A stretch of 64,000 nt of DNA from Aggregatilinea lenta (GCF_003569045.1 NZ_BFCB01000003.1:558001-622000); one strand, 5' to 3'. Shown: positions 42,360 to 53,625, numbered from the stretch's first letter. Numbers and translations: made by a program. Notes: generated from the sequence alone by a model not told the origin.

Positions 42360-42887
42360 CTACGGTTCGGCCTCGAACTCAGGAACCGGACGGTCTTCCG
42401 CCTCAGCCGGAGTTGAGGCGATCCCGTTTGCGTCGATGTCGTCCAGCAGCCATTCCATTTCCTTGATCTCGCGGCGCTGCGCTTCGATGATGTCGTCGGC
42501 CAGCTGCCGGACGCGTACATCCTCAATATCGGCACGTTCGCTGGTCAAGATCGCGATCGAGTGATGCGGAATCATGGCGCTCATGTACGCTGAATCTCCC
42601 ACGGTGCTCTGACTGCGGACGAGAAACAGCGCAGCCAAAAAGACCACGAGGCTGCCGAGGTAGATTGCGATATTGAGCCGGGTATTGGTGTACATTCCCC
42701 GCATGAAGCTCAGCATAATCACTGCCATCGCCGCGCCCATGATCAACGTCATGAAGATGCGCGTCTCGCTCCAGCGAACGTGCGACAATTGATAGGTGTT
42801 CAGATACATCAGCCCGAACATCACAATCGTTGAAGTCACGATCATCGCAGCGAACCGACGATAACTTGATCCCTGTTCTTGATTCAT
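42360..42887 (-). CDS. DUF305 membrane protein
   Basis: A 175-residue protein. Three hydrophobic segments (RFAAMIVTSTIVMFGLMYL; FMTLIMGAAMAVIMLSFMRG; AIYLGSLVVFLAALFLV) precede a C-terminal DUF305 segment with MSAMIPHHSIAILTSERADI and EAQRREIKEMEWLL. The HH pair and surrounding Met and acidic residues fit the metal (often copper) binding proposed for this ferritin-like domain. Start 42887 is chosen for the normal N-terminus MNQEQGSSYR; the longer frame lacks a binding site. It is inserted between the aminotransferase gene and a copy of that gene's 3' end. Confidence 0.8.
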   Translation of the reverse strand: MNQEQGSSYRRFAAMIVTSTIVMFGLMYLNTYQLSHVRWSETRIFMTLIMGAAMAVIMLSFMRGMYTNTRLNIAIYLGSLVVFLAALFLVRSQSTVGDSAYMSAMIPHHSIAILTSERADIEDVRVRQLADDIIEAQRREIKEMEWLLDDIDANGIASTPAEAEDRPVPEFEAEP

Positions 42888-42959
42888 GTTGTACCTTCCA
42901 GTGCTCGTTATCCCTTTTGGGGATCGTAGCACTGGTGTTCTCGAAGTGCCTCGCGGGCG

Positions 42960-44417
42960 CTACGCCTGGCGATCCAGGAACGTCTGCACGAACTGCACGA
43001 AGCGGTAAACATCCGCGAAGGTGGACGCGACCCCGGTCGAGACGCGCACCGCGCCGACGGCGTCCTTTTCGCGCGTGCTCATCACGCGGATGAACTCCTC
43101 GAACGTCATGCGCTCGTGTCCCTGGCCGAAACAGTCCGCCAGGTCGTCGCGCGTGATGCCGTGCGCCTGCTCGCCCGCGCCGGGATTGCAGAAACAGCCG
43201 GTGCGCAGCGAGATGTTGAGCACGTTGGCTTCCGCTTCTACCTCATGGTAATCGAACAGTTTCCCGGCGGGATCGAACAGGTTGAACGTCACCGTGCCGC
43301 CGCGACGGTCAGTGTTGGTCGGGCCGTAGAAGTGGACCAGCGGCGCGCCGTTGGCGTGACGCAGGTCCAGCAGCGCCTTGATCAGCCAGTCCGTCAGCGC
43401 CAGCACGCGCGTATGGATCGTGTCGATGCCCACCGACTCGATGTGCTTCAGCCCGATTTCCACGGCAGGGATGTTCAGGTAATCGATCGTGCCGTCTTCG
43501 AACCCGGCCTCGCCCTCTTGCAGGTAATGGCCGTCGCCCTGCACCGACGCGATGGTGATCGTGCCGCCCGCGAACCAGGGCCGGTGCAGCTTGCCCAATA
43601 CCGCGCGCCGCACGATCAGCGCGCCGACGCCGGTGGGATAGCCGAAGATCTTGTAGAACGACAGTGAGACGAAGTCGGGATGCCAACGGCTGAGGTCGAG
43701 CCGGTTGGTCGGCGCGAAGGCTGCCGCGTCGAGCAGCACGTCCCAGCCTTTGGCCTGCGCGCGTGCGATCCATCCCAGGTCGTGCTGCGCGCCGGAGAAG
43801 TTCGACTGTGCGGGGAAGGCGAACAGGTTGTTCGTGCCGGGCGTCGCCGCGTCGAGCAGGCTTTCCAGGCGGGTTTCGTCCATGCGCAGGTCGGGCGGCA
43901 GCACGGGCACGTAGGTGATGCTTGCGCCCTTAGACCGCGCAAATTCACGGATGCCGTTGACCGAGTTGTGGTTGTCGAAGGTCAGCAGGTAGGCGCTGCC
44001 CGGCCCGAACGGGTACGATTCTCCGACCAGTTTCAGCGCGCCGCTGGCGTTTTGTGTGAAGATCACCGCGTAGTCGTCCGGCGAGGCGTTGAACGTCCGC
44101 AGGACGGCGGCGCGCGCCTGCTCGGCGAGCTGTGTCATCACTTTTGAGGTGGGATTGCTGGAATGGGGGTTCCCGTACACGCCGCCGTGCAGCATCTGCA
44201 TATGCGCGTTGATCTGGCTTTGCGCGTACAGCCCGCCGCCCGTGTAGTCGAGGTAGGTGTGGCCCAGATCGTCCAGGCGGCTGTAGTCGCGGGCGCGCAG
44301 CTCGGCCACCGCGTCCGCATCGAATTCGGGGTGCGCCTGCCGGAAGGCTGCGAAAGCGTGCTGATAGATGTCGTCGTGTTCCAATGAAGCGGATTGTTGC
44401 GATGTGATTGCATGCAT
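42960..44417 (-). CDS. Class V aminotransferase (cysteine desulfurase/Moco sulfurase-like)
   Basis: A 485-residue PLP enzyme. YLDYTGGGLYAQSQINAHM near the start, the PLP lysine K256 in SLSFYKIFGYPTGVGALI, the upstream DAAAF aspartate region and the cysteine-rich loop SLRTGCFCNPGAGE resemble the N-terminal sulfurase domain of molybdenum-cofactor sulfurases and SufS-like desulfurases. It may mobilise cysteine sulfur for a cofactor, but no Moco genes are adjacent. Start 44417 is taken as the first Met giving a normal N-terminus; the frame is open to 44489. The gene diverges from the phosphoribosyltransferase-like gene. Confidence 0.8.
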   Translation of the reverse strand: MHAITSQQSASLEHDDIYQHAFAAFRQAHPEFDADAVAELRARDYSRLDDLGHTYLDYTGGGLYAQSQINAHMQMLHGGVYGNPHSSNPTSKVMTQLAEQARAAVLRTFNASPDDYAVIFTQNASGALKLVGESYPFGPGSAYLLTFDNHNSVNGIREFARSKGASITYVPVLPPDLRMDETRLESLLDAATPGTNNLFAFPAQSNFSGAQHDLGWIARAQAKGWDVLLDAAAFAPTNRLDLSRWHPDFVSLSFYKIFGYPTGVGALIVRRAVLGKLHRPWFAGGTITIASVQGDGHYLQEGEAGFEDGTIDYLNIPAVEIGLKHIESVGIDTIHTRVLALTDWLIKALLDLRHANGAPLVHFYGPTNTDRRGGTVTFNLFDPAGKLFDYHEVEAEANVLNISLRTGCFCNPGAGEQAHGITRDDLADCFGQGHERMTFEEFIRVMSTREKDAVGAVRVSTGVASTFADVYRFVQFVQTFLDRQA

Positions 44418-44549
44418 TAGTCTTTGGCCTTGTGCTTGGATGGGTCCAACTTGCCCAAATAATACTCGCCCTGCGCGCGCCTCCGCCACTCTGCGCTGAA
44501 GTCCTTCGTCAATTTTTACGAAGATTCACGCTTGGCGGGGTGGTTGATC

Positions 44550-44577
44550 TTGGCGACGGCTGGTTTTCCGGTAAAAT
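44550..44577 (+). promoter_or_regulatory. Possible promoter of the phosphoribosyltransferase-like gene
   Basis: TTGGCG (44550-44555), 16 bases, TAAAAT (44572-44577), about 130 bases before the start codon. Confidence 0.35.
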
Positions 44578-44707
44578 ACTGAAGTCACCCCACGGTTCAC
44601 GCTGCACTGGCGCAGCCGGACCGCAGGACGACACGGCGCGCCGCTCTTTTTGCGGCTGCCGAACCCCATCGTCCCATTCGAGTTGGTTCCCAAGGCGGCT
44701 CACGTCC

Positions 44708-45520
44708 ATGATAGTTGAAGTTGAAGAAAGCGTCTTTGCTGCGACGATGAACGCAAACTTATCCCTTTTGGATCGTTCGCCTCGCCAGATTTTGACCAAG
44801 AGTGACGTTCGCGCGGTTGATGGGCAGCCGGTGCTGCCGCTTTCAGCCAATGGGTTGACAGCGTATTTGCCGCTGAAGAACGTTAACCAGGGCAAGCAGG
44901 ACGCGCCGCCGGTGTGGATCGCGTGGTTCGATCCGCTGGTAGATGAGGCCGGACAGGTGGGCGTCGATCTTCTCGCTCCCTATCTCACGCAGCTTGCGCC
45001 GGACCTCGCCATTCAGCCTGCGTCGTCCAAGTCCGAGGGCATGATCGCGATGGCGGTGCAGCGCGCGGGTGCGGCGCTGGAGCGCACCATTCCGCTGGTA
45101 ACGCTGATCGGCGGCACGGACCTGGACGCGGTGCAGGCGGATCTCGTGGCGAATGGCGTGCGCGAAAGCGATCTGCCGGGCTGGACCGTATCGTACCAGC
45201 CGATCACCGGCAAGATCAAACACATGGCCGTGCTGCCAGGTGTGGTCGAGCGCATGGTCGAGATTTTCGAGCGCGGCGGTCAGGTGACGTTGGTGGACGA
45301 TATTTACAGCTCCGGCGCGACTGTTCGCGCCGCGCGTGACGTGATGCGCCGCGCCCTGGCGCGTCGCGGTTACGACGTGCCCGCGACCCTGTTCCCGGTG
45401 GTGGCCGTTGCGCAGGAAGTCGAAGGCGACTACGACGACGCGCAGCGCCGCGAGATCAACCTGGTCTGCGATGCGGTGATCCCGGTCATCGTCGGCCCGC
45501 TGGACGACCCGCTTCAATAG
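44708..45520 (+). CDS. Phosphoribosyltransferase-like protein
   Basis: A 270-residue protein. VTLVDDIYSSGATVRAA (D197-D198 to T205) is a type I phosphoribosyltransferase PRPP loop. The preceding half contains SSKSEGMIAMAVQRAGAALE and TLIGGTDLDAVQADL, unlike the well-known purine or pyrimidine enzymes. It may be a regulatory or orphan phosphoribosyltransferase; the substrate cannot be told. The open frame reaches far upstream, but 44708 is the first Met giving a compact protein (44747 is an alternative). A good terminator follows. Confidence 0.65.
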   Translation: MIVEVEESVFAATMNANLSLLDRSPRQILTKSDVRAVDGQPVLPLSANGLTAYLPLKNVNQGKQDAPPVWIAWFDPLVDEAGQVGVDLLAPYLTQLAPDLAIQPASSKSEGMIAMAVQRAGAALERTIPLVTLIGGTDLDAVQADLVANGVRESDLPGWTVSYQPITGKIKHMAVLPGVVERMVEIFERGGQVTLVDDIYSSGATVRAARDVMRRALARRGYDVPATLFPVVAVAQEVEGDYDDAQRREINLVCDAVIPVIVGPLDDPLQ

Positions 45521-45541
45521 GCATTGCCGCCTGAAAATCCA

Positions 45542-45577
45542 ACGGCCACCCGGTTTATGTGCGGGTGGCCGTTTTTG
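45542..45577 (+). terminator. Rho-independent terminator
   Basis: ACGGCCACCCG and CGGGTGGCCGT stem of about 11 bp followed by TTTTTGTTG, 20 bases after the phosphoribosyltransferase-like gene. Confidence 0.85.
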
Positions 45578-45603
45578 TTGAGGACATAGCCAAGTATTGT
45601 TTG

Positions 45604-45686
45604 CGTAGGGGTGTATTGCGATACGCCCCTGCGGCGTCTATGCCATTTGCCACAAAAAAACGGGCGAGTCATATACCCGCCCCTAC
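45604..45686. repeat. Two R2 palindromes
   Basis: 45604-45631 (GGGGTGTAT/ATACGCCCC with one wobble) and 45661-45686 (CGGGCGAGTCATATACCCGC then CCCTAC, inner arms partly decayed). Confidence 0.65.
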
Positions 45687-45709
45687 AAAACCTTTTTAAC
45701 ACTGCTTGT

Positions 45710-45746
45710 CTCCCCTCTCCAACTTGATTGGAGAGGGGCCGGGGGT
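45710..45746. repeat. R1 repeat, left part (interrupted)
   Basis: CTCCCCTCTCCAACTTGATT then GGAGAGGGGCCGGGGGT. The remainder of the repeat, with GTGAGGT, resumes at 45978-45994 after a 231-bp insertion. Confidence 0.85.
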
Positions 45747-45977
45747 TCTCAAGGGTAGGTTTTTAATTCTTGGGAATCACGCGTCAATGCTTAAGCGAGT
45801 GATTCACCTGCCAGCGGCTGAAACTCAAGGGGTCCGTGGTCTAGACTTGCCAGTGCTTGAGACGGAAAAGACCTCAGATCGTCGACGATTTCACCGTACT
45901 GAAATAGACGCAGGCCCTTGAAAACTCGTGAAAGCTTAAGTCTTCCAGGGCTTCCACAAAAAACCTACCCCTGAAAG
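45747..45977. mobile_element. Non-coding MITE-like insertion with target duplication
   Basis: Termini are T[C/T]TCA[A/G]GGGTAGGTTTTT in inverted orientation (left from about 45747, right ending about 45977), 16 of 18 bases matching. The element is flanked on both sides by GGGGCCGGGGGT (45735-45746 and 45978-45989). Removing the element and one duplicate restores an intact R1 consensus. The interior (231 bp) has no transposase and no sizeable frame, so it must have been moved by an enzyme encoded elsewhere. Confidence 0.8.
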
Positions 45978-46018
45978 GGGGCCGGGGGTGAGGTTGCTAC
46001 GGCGCCCCGCGCCCGTTC

Positions 46019-47020
46019 TTACACCTCGGAGTTCGCCTTCACGAACGCGATCATCTCGTCCACCTGGGCGAAGGCCAGCCCGGTGACCGTGTCCGCCGCG
46101 CCGTAATAGATCGCCAGCCGCCCGGTTGCCGCGTCGGTGAGCGCCGCGCACGGGAACACGACGTTAGGCACGTCGCCCACGCACTCGTACAGCTTCTGCG
46201 GCGACATCAAATAGGGCGCGGTGCGGTACAGCACCTTCCACGGCTGGTCGATATCCAGCAGGGCCGCGCCCATGCTGTACACGAAGCCGTTGCACGACGT
46301 CAGCACGCCGTGATAGATCAGCAGCCAGCCCTCGGTCGTCTCGATCGGCGTGGGGCCGGGGCCGATCTTGGTGCTCTGCCACGTCCAGGGCTTGGGGGCC
46401 ATCACGAAGCGGTGTCTGCCCCAGTGCTCCATATCCAGGCTCTCGCTGTAGAACATGTCCCCGAACGGCGTATGGCCCGTGTCGCTGGGACGGCTCAGCA
46501 TGGCGTATTTCCCGTTAATCTTGCGCGGGAACAGCACGCCGTTGCGGTTATAGGGCAAAAAGGCATTTTCGATCTGCGTGAAGGTCTTGAAATCGTACGT
46601 ATAACCCACGCCGATAGTTGGCCCGTGGTAGCCATTGCACCATGTCACGTAATAACGATCTTCCAGCCAGCACACGCGCGGATCGTAGCGGTAGGCGAAC
46701 GCGCCGATCTCCGGATCATCGCAGACGAACTCGATCGGGTCCGGCTCGATGTTCCACGTCAGGCCGTCCGCGCTGCGGCCACTGTGGATGTTCATGATAC
46801 GGCGCGTATCGTCCGCGCGGAACACGCCCGCGAAGCCGCCTTCGAACGGCACGACCGCGCTGTTGAAGATGCTGTTGGAACGCGGCAGCAGGTCGCGCGG
46901 GATGACCGGGTTGCCGCTGTAGCGCCAGATCACTGCGTCCGATCCGGCGGGGCGGTCCTCCCACGGGATGTTCGGCAGCGGCGCGCCAAGAATGGTGCTG
47001 GAAGAGAGTGCGCTCGTCAT
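46019..47020 (-). CDS. GH130 beta-mannoside phosphorylase/hydrolase
   Basis: A 333-residue five-bladed beta-propeller enzyme of family GH130, which phosphorolyses or hydrolyses beta-1,4- or beta-1,2-mannosidic bonds. Characteristic stretches: [57 protein letters not shown] with the candidate catalytic Asp, and [18 protein letters not shown]. No signal peptide, so it is intracellular. AGGAG precedes the ATG. It is the last gene behind an NMT1-type ABC system and an amidase, an unexpected combination. Confidence 0.88.
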   Translation of the reverse strand: MTSALSSSTILGAPLPNIPWEDRPAGSDAVIWRYSGNPVIPRDLLPRSNSIFNSAVVPFEGGFAGVFRADDTRRIMNIHSGRSADGLTWNIEPDPIEFVCDDPEIGAFAYRYDPRVCWLEDRYYVTWCNGYHGPTIGVGYTYDFKTFTQIENAFLPYNRNGVLFPRKINGKYAMLSRPSDTGHTPFGDMFYSESLDMEHWGRHRFVMAPKPWTWQSTKIGPGPTPIETTEGWLLIYHGVLTSCNGFVYSMGAALLDIDQPWKVLYRTAPYLMSPQKLYECVGDVPNVVFPCAALTDAATGRLAIYYGAADTVTGLAFAQVDEMIAFVKANSEV

Positions 47021-47081
47021 GAGTTGCTCCTGGTGAATGAGGCGAGAAGCCCCTGGGCATGCCGCGCGCCGGGGCGGAAAA

Positions 47082-47873
47082 TCAACTCATGCCCACGGCC
47101 ATCGACTTCAGCGTTTCCTCGCGGATCGCCTCGATGATCGTGTGCTTGATGTCGATAAACTCGGTCGTAGTCATCACCTCATAGGTACGTGGGTGCGGCA
47201 GCGTGACCCTGACCTCGCGCTTGATTTTACCCGGTCGCGCAGTCATGACCACCACCCGGTCGGACATGAAGATCGCCTCGTCCACGTCGTGCGTGATGAA
47301 CAGCACCGTGATGCGGTGCTCTTCCCACACCCGCAGCAGCAGCTCCTGCATCATGCCGCGCGTCTGCGCGTCCAGCGCGCCGAACGGCTCGTCCATCAGC
47401 AGCACCTTCGGGCTGTAGACCAGCGCCCGCGCCAGCGCGACGCGCTGCCGCATCCCGCCCGAAAGCTGGTTCGGGTAGGAATCCTCGAACCCCTTCAGCC
47501 CGACCGTGCCCATGTAGTGCTCGACGAGCGACTGCCGCTCGGTTTTAGGCAGCTTGCTCTTGCGCAGCGCGAAATCGACGTTTTTGCGCACCGTCAGCCA
47601 CGGGAACAGGGTATACGTCTGGAACACCACGCCCCGGTCGCGGCCCGGCCCATCAATCGATTTGCCGTCCACCAGGATGTCGCCCGCCTGCGGCTCGATC
47701 AGCCCGGCGATGATGTTGAGCAGCGTCGATTTGCCGCAGCCGGACGTGCCCACGATGGAAACGAATTCGTTGTCGGCCAAGGCGATGCTGACGTCGTCCA
47801 GCACCAGCAGGCCCGACGTCGCGCTGCCGAAGCGGTGCGAGACGTTCTGAACGGTGACTTTGGGCTGGCTCAC
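47082..47873 (-). CDS. ABC transporter ATP-binding protein (SsuB/TauB/NrtD type)
   Basis: A 263-residue ATPase: Walker [11 protein letters not shown]-loop region [16 protein letters not shown], signature [15 protein letters not shown], Walker [12 protein letters not shown] and the H-loop in FITHDVDEA. It belongs to the nitrate/sulfonate/taurine uptake class. Start GTG 47873 is preferred because AAGGAG lies eight bases upstream; the open frame begins at 47894. It overlaps the permease gene end closely. Confidence 0.92.
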   Translation of the reverse strand: MSQPKVTVQNVSHRFGSATSGLLVLDDVSIALADNEFVSIVGTSGCGKSTLLNIIAGLIEPQAGDILVDGKSIDGPGRDRGVVFQTYTLFPWLTVRKNVDFALRKSKLPKTERQSLVEHYMGTVGLKGFEDSYPNQLSGGMRQRVALARALVYSPKVLLMDEPFGALDAQTRGMMQELLLRVWEEHRITVLFITHDVDEAIFMSDRVVVMTARPGKIKREVRVTLPHPRTYEVMTTTEFIDIKHTIIEAIREETLKSMAVGMS

Positions 47874-47875
47874 GG

Positions 47876-48727
47876 CTAGCGCTCCTTCGTCCACTTAAAC
47901 AGGGATGCGCCGCTGATCTTGAAGAAGTAGTCCGTGACGATGCCCAACAACCCGATGAACAGGATGCCGAAGATGATCTGCTCCGTCGCCAGATAGCGCT
48001 GCGCCTCCATGATGCGGCGGCCCAGGCCGTTGCGCGCGGCGACCAGCTCGGCCACGACGAGATAGGTCCACGTCCAGCCGAGCGTGATGCGGAACGTGTC
48101 CCAGATGCCCGGCAGCGCCGCAGGCAAAATGATCCCGCGCAGAATCTCCAGGCGGCTCATGCCCAGCGTATAGCCCACGCGGATCAGGTCTTGCGGCACG
48201 GTTTTCACGTTGTCCATGATCAGCAGCACTTCCTGGAAGAACGTGCCGATGAACAGGATCACGAATTTCTGTTGGTCCCCGATCCCGGCCCACAGAATCG
48301 TCAGCGGCACGAGCGCCACGACCGGCATGTAGCGCACGATGTCGATGAACGGCTCTAGCAGCCCCTCGATGAACTTGAAGTTGCCCATCAGCAGGCCGAT
48401 CGGCACGGCGAACAGTGTGGCGATACCCCAGCCGACCACGATGCGGTAGATGCTGACTTTGGCGTCTCCGACCAGGATACCGTCGCGGTACTGCTCGATC
48501 CCCTCGTTGATCACAGCGCCGGGCGTGGGCAGGAACAGGTCGGAGATGTAGCCGCCGTAGGTGGCGATGCTCCACGCGATCAGCACCAGGGCGATGAAAC
48601 CGATCCCGGCGAAAATGTACACCGGTCGTGGGATGTCTTCTCGCAGGGCGAACAGGCGCACGCGGCGCTTGCGCGGCGGCGGCACCACCGGCAGGGCGGT
48701 CGTTTCAGAAACAGATTGGGAGTTCAC
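47876..48727 (-). CDS. ABC transporter permease (SsuC/TauC type)
   Basis: A 283-residue permease with about six membrane segments and the EAA-like loop ILRGIILPAALPGIWDTFRI. PTPGAVINEGIEQYRDG and FIDIVRYMPVVALVPLTILW are typical of the SsuC/TauC/NrtB family. The start is GTG 48727, six bases after the amidase stop. Confidence 0.92.
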   Translation of the reverse strand: MNSQSVSETTALPVVPPPRKRRVRLFALREDIPRPVYIFAGIGFIALVLIAWSIATYGGYISDLFLPTPGAVINEGIEQYRDGILVGDAKVSIYRIVVGWGIATLFAVPIGLLMGNFKFIEGLLEPFIDIVRYMPVVALVPLTILWAGIGDQQKFVILFIGTFFQEVLLIMDNVKTVPQDLIRVGYTLGMSRLEILRGIILPAALPGIWDTFRITLGWTWTYLVVAELVAARNGLGRRIMEAQRYLATEQIIFGILFIGLLGIVTDYFFKISGASLFKWTKER

Positions 48728-48733
48728 GGGCGT

Positions 48734-49633
48734 TTATTTCCAGTTCCGGTAGAAGCGGTACGGGTTGCTGCGGCGGCCTTCCGGCGGTTCGGCGGAGTGG
48801 CCGCGATGCGTCAGATTGTAGAGGTGATTCTGTTCGCCATACTGCGCGCGGGCTTCGTCCACCAGTGCGGGATAGAGGTCGGCTTTGGTCATGCCTTCCG
48901 CGTCCCGCGACAGGTCGGCCAGGATGCGCCCGTCGAAGTTGACGATCATGCTGCGCCCGGTGTAGGTGTACATCGGGTCCGTGCCGCACTGGTTGGCGGC
49001 CACCACGTACATCGTGTTTTCCCAGGCCCGCGCCTGGTTGGTGAACACCCACGGATCGCCGTAGGGTTCCATGTAGGCCGCGCCGCGAATGAGCACGTTC
49101 GCGCCCATCATGGCGACGTCGCGCGCGGACTCCGGCAGATCGCCGTCGTAGCACGTGATCACGCCCAGGCGCGATCCCTTCGGGCCGTCCACCACGCAGA
49201 ACTCGTCGCCGGGCGTCGTTTCTTCGAGCGGCACCCACGGGTTGACCTTCACGTAGCGCAGCGCGATCTGGCCCTCGCTGTTGATCAGCAGCGACGTGTT
49301 GAACGGCTTGCCGCCGTGCGGGTTGCGCTCCAACAGCGAAAAATGCGCCCACAGGCCGGTGGCCTTGCAGTGCGCCGCCAGCGCCGTCACTTCTGGCCCG
49401 TCGAGATCGACGACCGTGTCCAGCCACGCCGTGACGTGATAGCCTTGCAGCGAGCCTTCGGGGAAGACGATCAGGTCCGCGCCGGGGAATCCCGCTTTCG
49501 CACGGTCCATCCACGCGCAGAGCGTCTCGACGTTTTGCGCCACCTCGTCCGGGGTCGCCGCGCTGATGGGCAGCATCTGGACGACGACGACCGAGAGCGC
49601 GCTGCTCACTCCATGTGCACTTCCAAGCGTCAT
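48734..49633 (-). CDS. Nitrilase-superfamily amidase
   Basis: A 299-residue carbon-nitrogen hydrolase. The catalytic triad is E59 (VFPEGSLQGYH), K129 (LRYVKVNPW) and C161 (GVITCYDGDLPESAR). GANVLIRGAAYMEPYGDPW and WENTMYVVAANQCG resemble aliphatic amidases and formamidases (AmiE/AmiF), which hydrolyse short amides to ammonia and acid. Start 49633 gives a normal N-terminus; the longer frame does not. Being placed inside an ABC operon, it probably acts on the imported compound, perhaps an amide or other nitrogen source. Confidence 0.82.
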   Translation of the reverse strand: MTLGSAHGVSSALSVVVVQMLPISAATPDEVAQNVETLCAWMDRAKAGFPGADLIVFPEGSLQGYHVTAWLDTVVDLDGPEVTALAAHCKATGLWAHFSLLERNPHGGKPFNTSLLINSEGQIALRYVKVNPWVPLEETTPGDEFCVVDGPKGSRLGVITCYDGDLPESARDVAMMGANVLIRGAAYMEPYGDPWVFTNQARAWENTMYVVAANQCGTDPMYTYTGRSMIVNFDGRILADLSRDAEGMTKADLYPALVDEARAQYGEQNHLYNLTHRGHSAEPPEGRRSNPYRFYRNWK

Positions 49634-49734
49634 AATGCTGAGACGGCGCGAGGATCGATCCCCGCGCCGCGTTCCTCCGTTCCTCATGGTCGTTTGATAC
49701 AGTTCCCTACCTTCCCTCGCGGGAAAGATAGGAT

Positions 49735-49759
49735 GGGCGGGTCACAGACCCGCCCCTAC
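49735..49759. repeat. R2 modular palindrome
   Basis: GGGCGGGTCACAGACCCGCC followed by CCTAC. Confidence 0.8.
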
Positions 49760-49775
49760 AGGTTAACCTGCTTGT

Positions 49776-49817
49776 CTCCCCTCTCCAACTTGATTGGAGA
49801 GGGGCTGGGGGTGAGGT
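49776..49817. repeat. R1 palindromic intergenic repeat
   Basis: Forward copy with perfect stem, again between a binding-protein gene and the next gene of its operon. Confidence 0.9.
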
Positions 49818-49849
49818 CTGTTTCGCCCCCTACCACATGCCTCTCGGCC

Positions 49850-50878
49850 TTAACTCGCCGCCTCGGTCGCGTCGGGTGTCGGCATCTCGGCGGGCAGATA
49901 CGCGTCGAGGTAATCCACCGCGAAGGCATCTTCCGGAGTCGGCGCGACGGTGATTTCATCCGGATTCAGGCCCATCATGATCTCGCCCACCGTGGCGAAC
50001 GTCTCCTGGAAATCGCCGGAGAATTCCACCGCGTTTTCTTCCAGGCTGAACACCTGCACGCCCTCGAACGCGACGGTGAATTCTTCCATGTCGCTGCCGA
50101 CCGCGTCCGCGATGATCTGGCCGCCCTCGTCGGGATTCTCGCGCAGGTAGGCGATCGCGTCATCCCAGGCCAGCGCCAGGGCTTCGATCACGTCGGGATT
50201 CTCACTGATGAAAGAGCGCTGCGCGATCATCACGTCGCTGATCAGGCCGGGGCGTTCCGCGGCGGAGTAGAGCACGCCGTAGTCGTCGCGCCCACTCAGC
50301 GCCGCCGAGATGTACGGCTCGTAGGTCACGGCCACGTCCACTTGCCCGGCGATGACGGCTGCGCCCGCGTCCGACGCGGCGATGGGTATGGGCGTCACGT
50401 CGTCGATGGTCATTCCGGCTTCGCTCAGGGCGTAGTTCAGCAGCAGGTCGCTGGTGCTGCCCGGCTCGTAGGCGACTTCGCGGCCTGCGAGCTCTTCAAT
50501 CGAGGTGATGTCTTTGTTGGCGATGATCGCGTCCGCTTCGAACGACGCATCCAGCAGCAGGAACGCCTGCGCGTCCACGCCCTGGTTGATCAGCGCGATC
50601 AGCGTATTGGTCGCGGCAGCCTCGACGTCGATGCGCCCGCTGGCGAGCGCCGCGTTCATGTCCTGGTCCCAGGTGAAGTCGATCACCTCGACGTCCAGGC
50701 CGCGATCCTCAAAGAAGCCTTTTTCGGCGGCGATCCACCACGGGCCATAGCCCAGCCAGGGCTGTACGCCGAGCTTGATGCTGGGCATGTCCTGCCCGCG
50801 TGCGACACCGGGCAGTGCGCCGAGCGCGACCGCACCGATCATGAGGGCTACTAGCACATGTTTCAGTTGACGCTGCAT
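49850..50878 (-). CDS. ABC transporter substrate-binding protein (NMT1/SsuA-like)
   Basis: A 342-residue binding protein. After the signal LVALMIGAVALGALPGVARG the mature part begins IKLGVQPWLGYGPWWIAAEK with GFFEDRGLDVEVIDF, typical of NMT1/THI5-like and SsuA/TauA proteins for sulfonates, nitrate-type anions, pyrimidines or thiamin precursors. ATG 50878 follows GGAGG by seven bases, so the upstream TTG at 50890 is excluded because it would lie before that site. Head of the operon with amidase, permease, ATPase and GH130. Confidence 0.9.
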   Translation of the reverse strand: MQRQLKHVLVALMIGAVALGALPGVARGQDMPSIKLGVQPWLGYGPWWIAAEKGFFEDRGLDVEVIDFTWDQDMNAALASGRIDVEAAATNTLIALINQGVDAQAFLLLDASFEADAIIANKDITSIEELAGREVAYEPGSTSDLLLNYALSEAGMTIDDVTPIPIAASDAGAAVIAGQVDVAVTYEPYISAALSGRDDYGVLYSAAERPGLISDVMIAQRSFISENPDVIEALALAWDDAIAYLRENPDEGGQIIADAVGSDMEEFTVAFEGVQVFSLEENAVEFSGDFQETFATVGEIMMGLNPDEITVAPTPEDAFAVDYLDAYLPAEMPTPDATEAAS

Positions 50879-51108
50879 TTCGTCCTCCAACGGGTGTTAA
50901 AAGCCTGGTAGAGCGCTGCCGAAAAGGATTGTCGGCAGACAGTTTAAACAGCATGGCATAAAAGCGAGGCGGGTTCAACTGTCAAAGACGTCAAATAGCC
51001 CTTCGTTGTAAGCCGTTCGCGCTCAGTTTGAAAGACAGATCTTACGTGGTAGTCGATAGGCGTTGGTTCCGGCTGCGAGATGATTGGCAGGGAAACACGA
51101 TGCAGGTC

Positions 51109-51137
51109 CGTAGGGGCAATTCATGAATTGCTCCTAC
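51109..51137. repeat. R2 palindrome with AATTCATGAATT core
   Basis: CGTAGGGGCAATTCATGAAT then TGCTCCTAC; the inner word equals that of the 37910-37937 unit. Confidence 0.75.
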
Positions 51138-51180
51138 CCGCGCTCCTCGGATTGCCGCGCGTTCGGAGACATAGGTAACA

Positions 51181-51208
51181 AAAAACGGGGGCGTATACCC
51201 CCGTTTTT
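51181..51208. terminator. Bidirectional terminator of the iron-uptake operon
   Basis: AAAAACGGGGG (51181-51191) and CCCCCGTTTTT (51198-51208) around a 6-base loop, nine bases after the FTR1 stop on the minus strand. Confidence 0.85.
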
Positions 51209-51216
51209 GCCCTGTC

Positions 51217-53625
<2,409 letters not shown>

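Larger units (their letters stand above)
50879..51216. other. Gap upstream of the NMT1 operon
   Basis: Contains an R2 palindrome (51109-51137) and a bidirectional terminator (51181-51208). The promoter of the binding-protein gene must lie in 50890-51100 but I see no convincing boxes. Confidence 0.45.
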
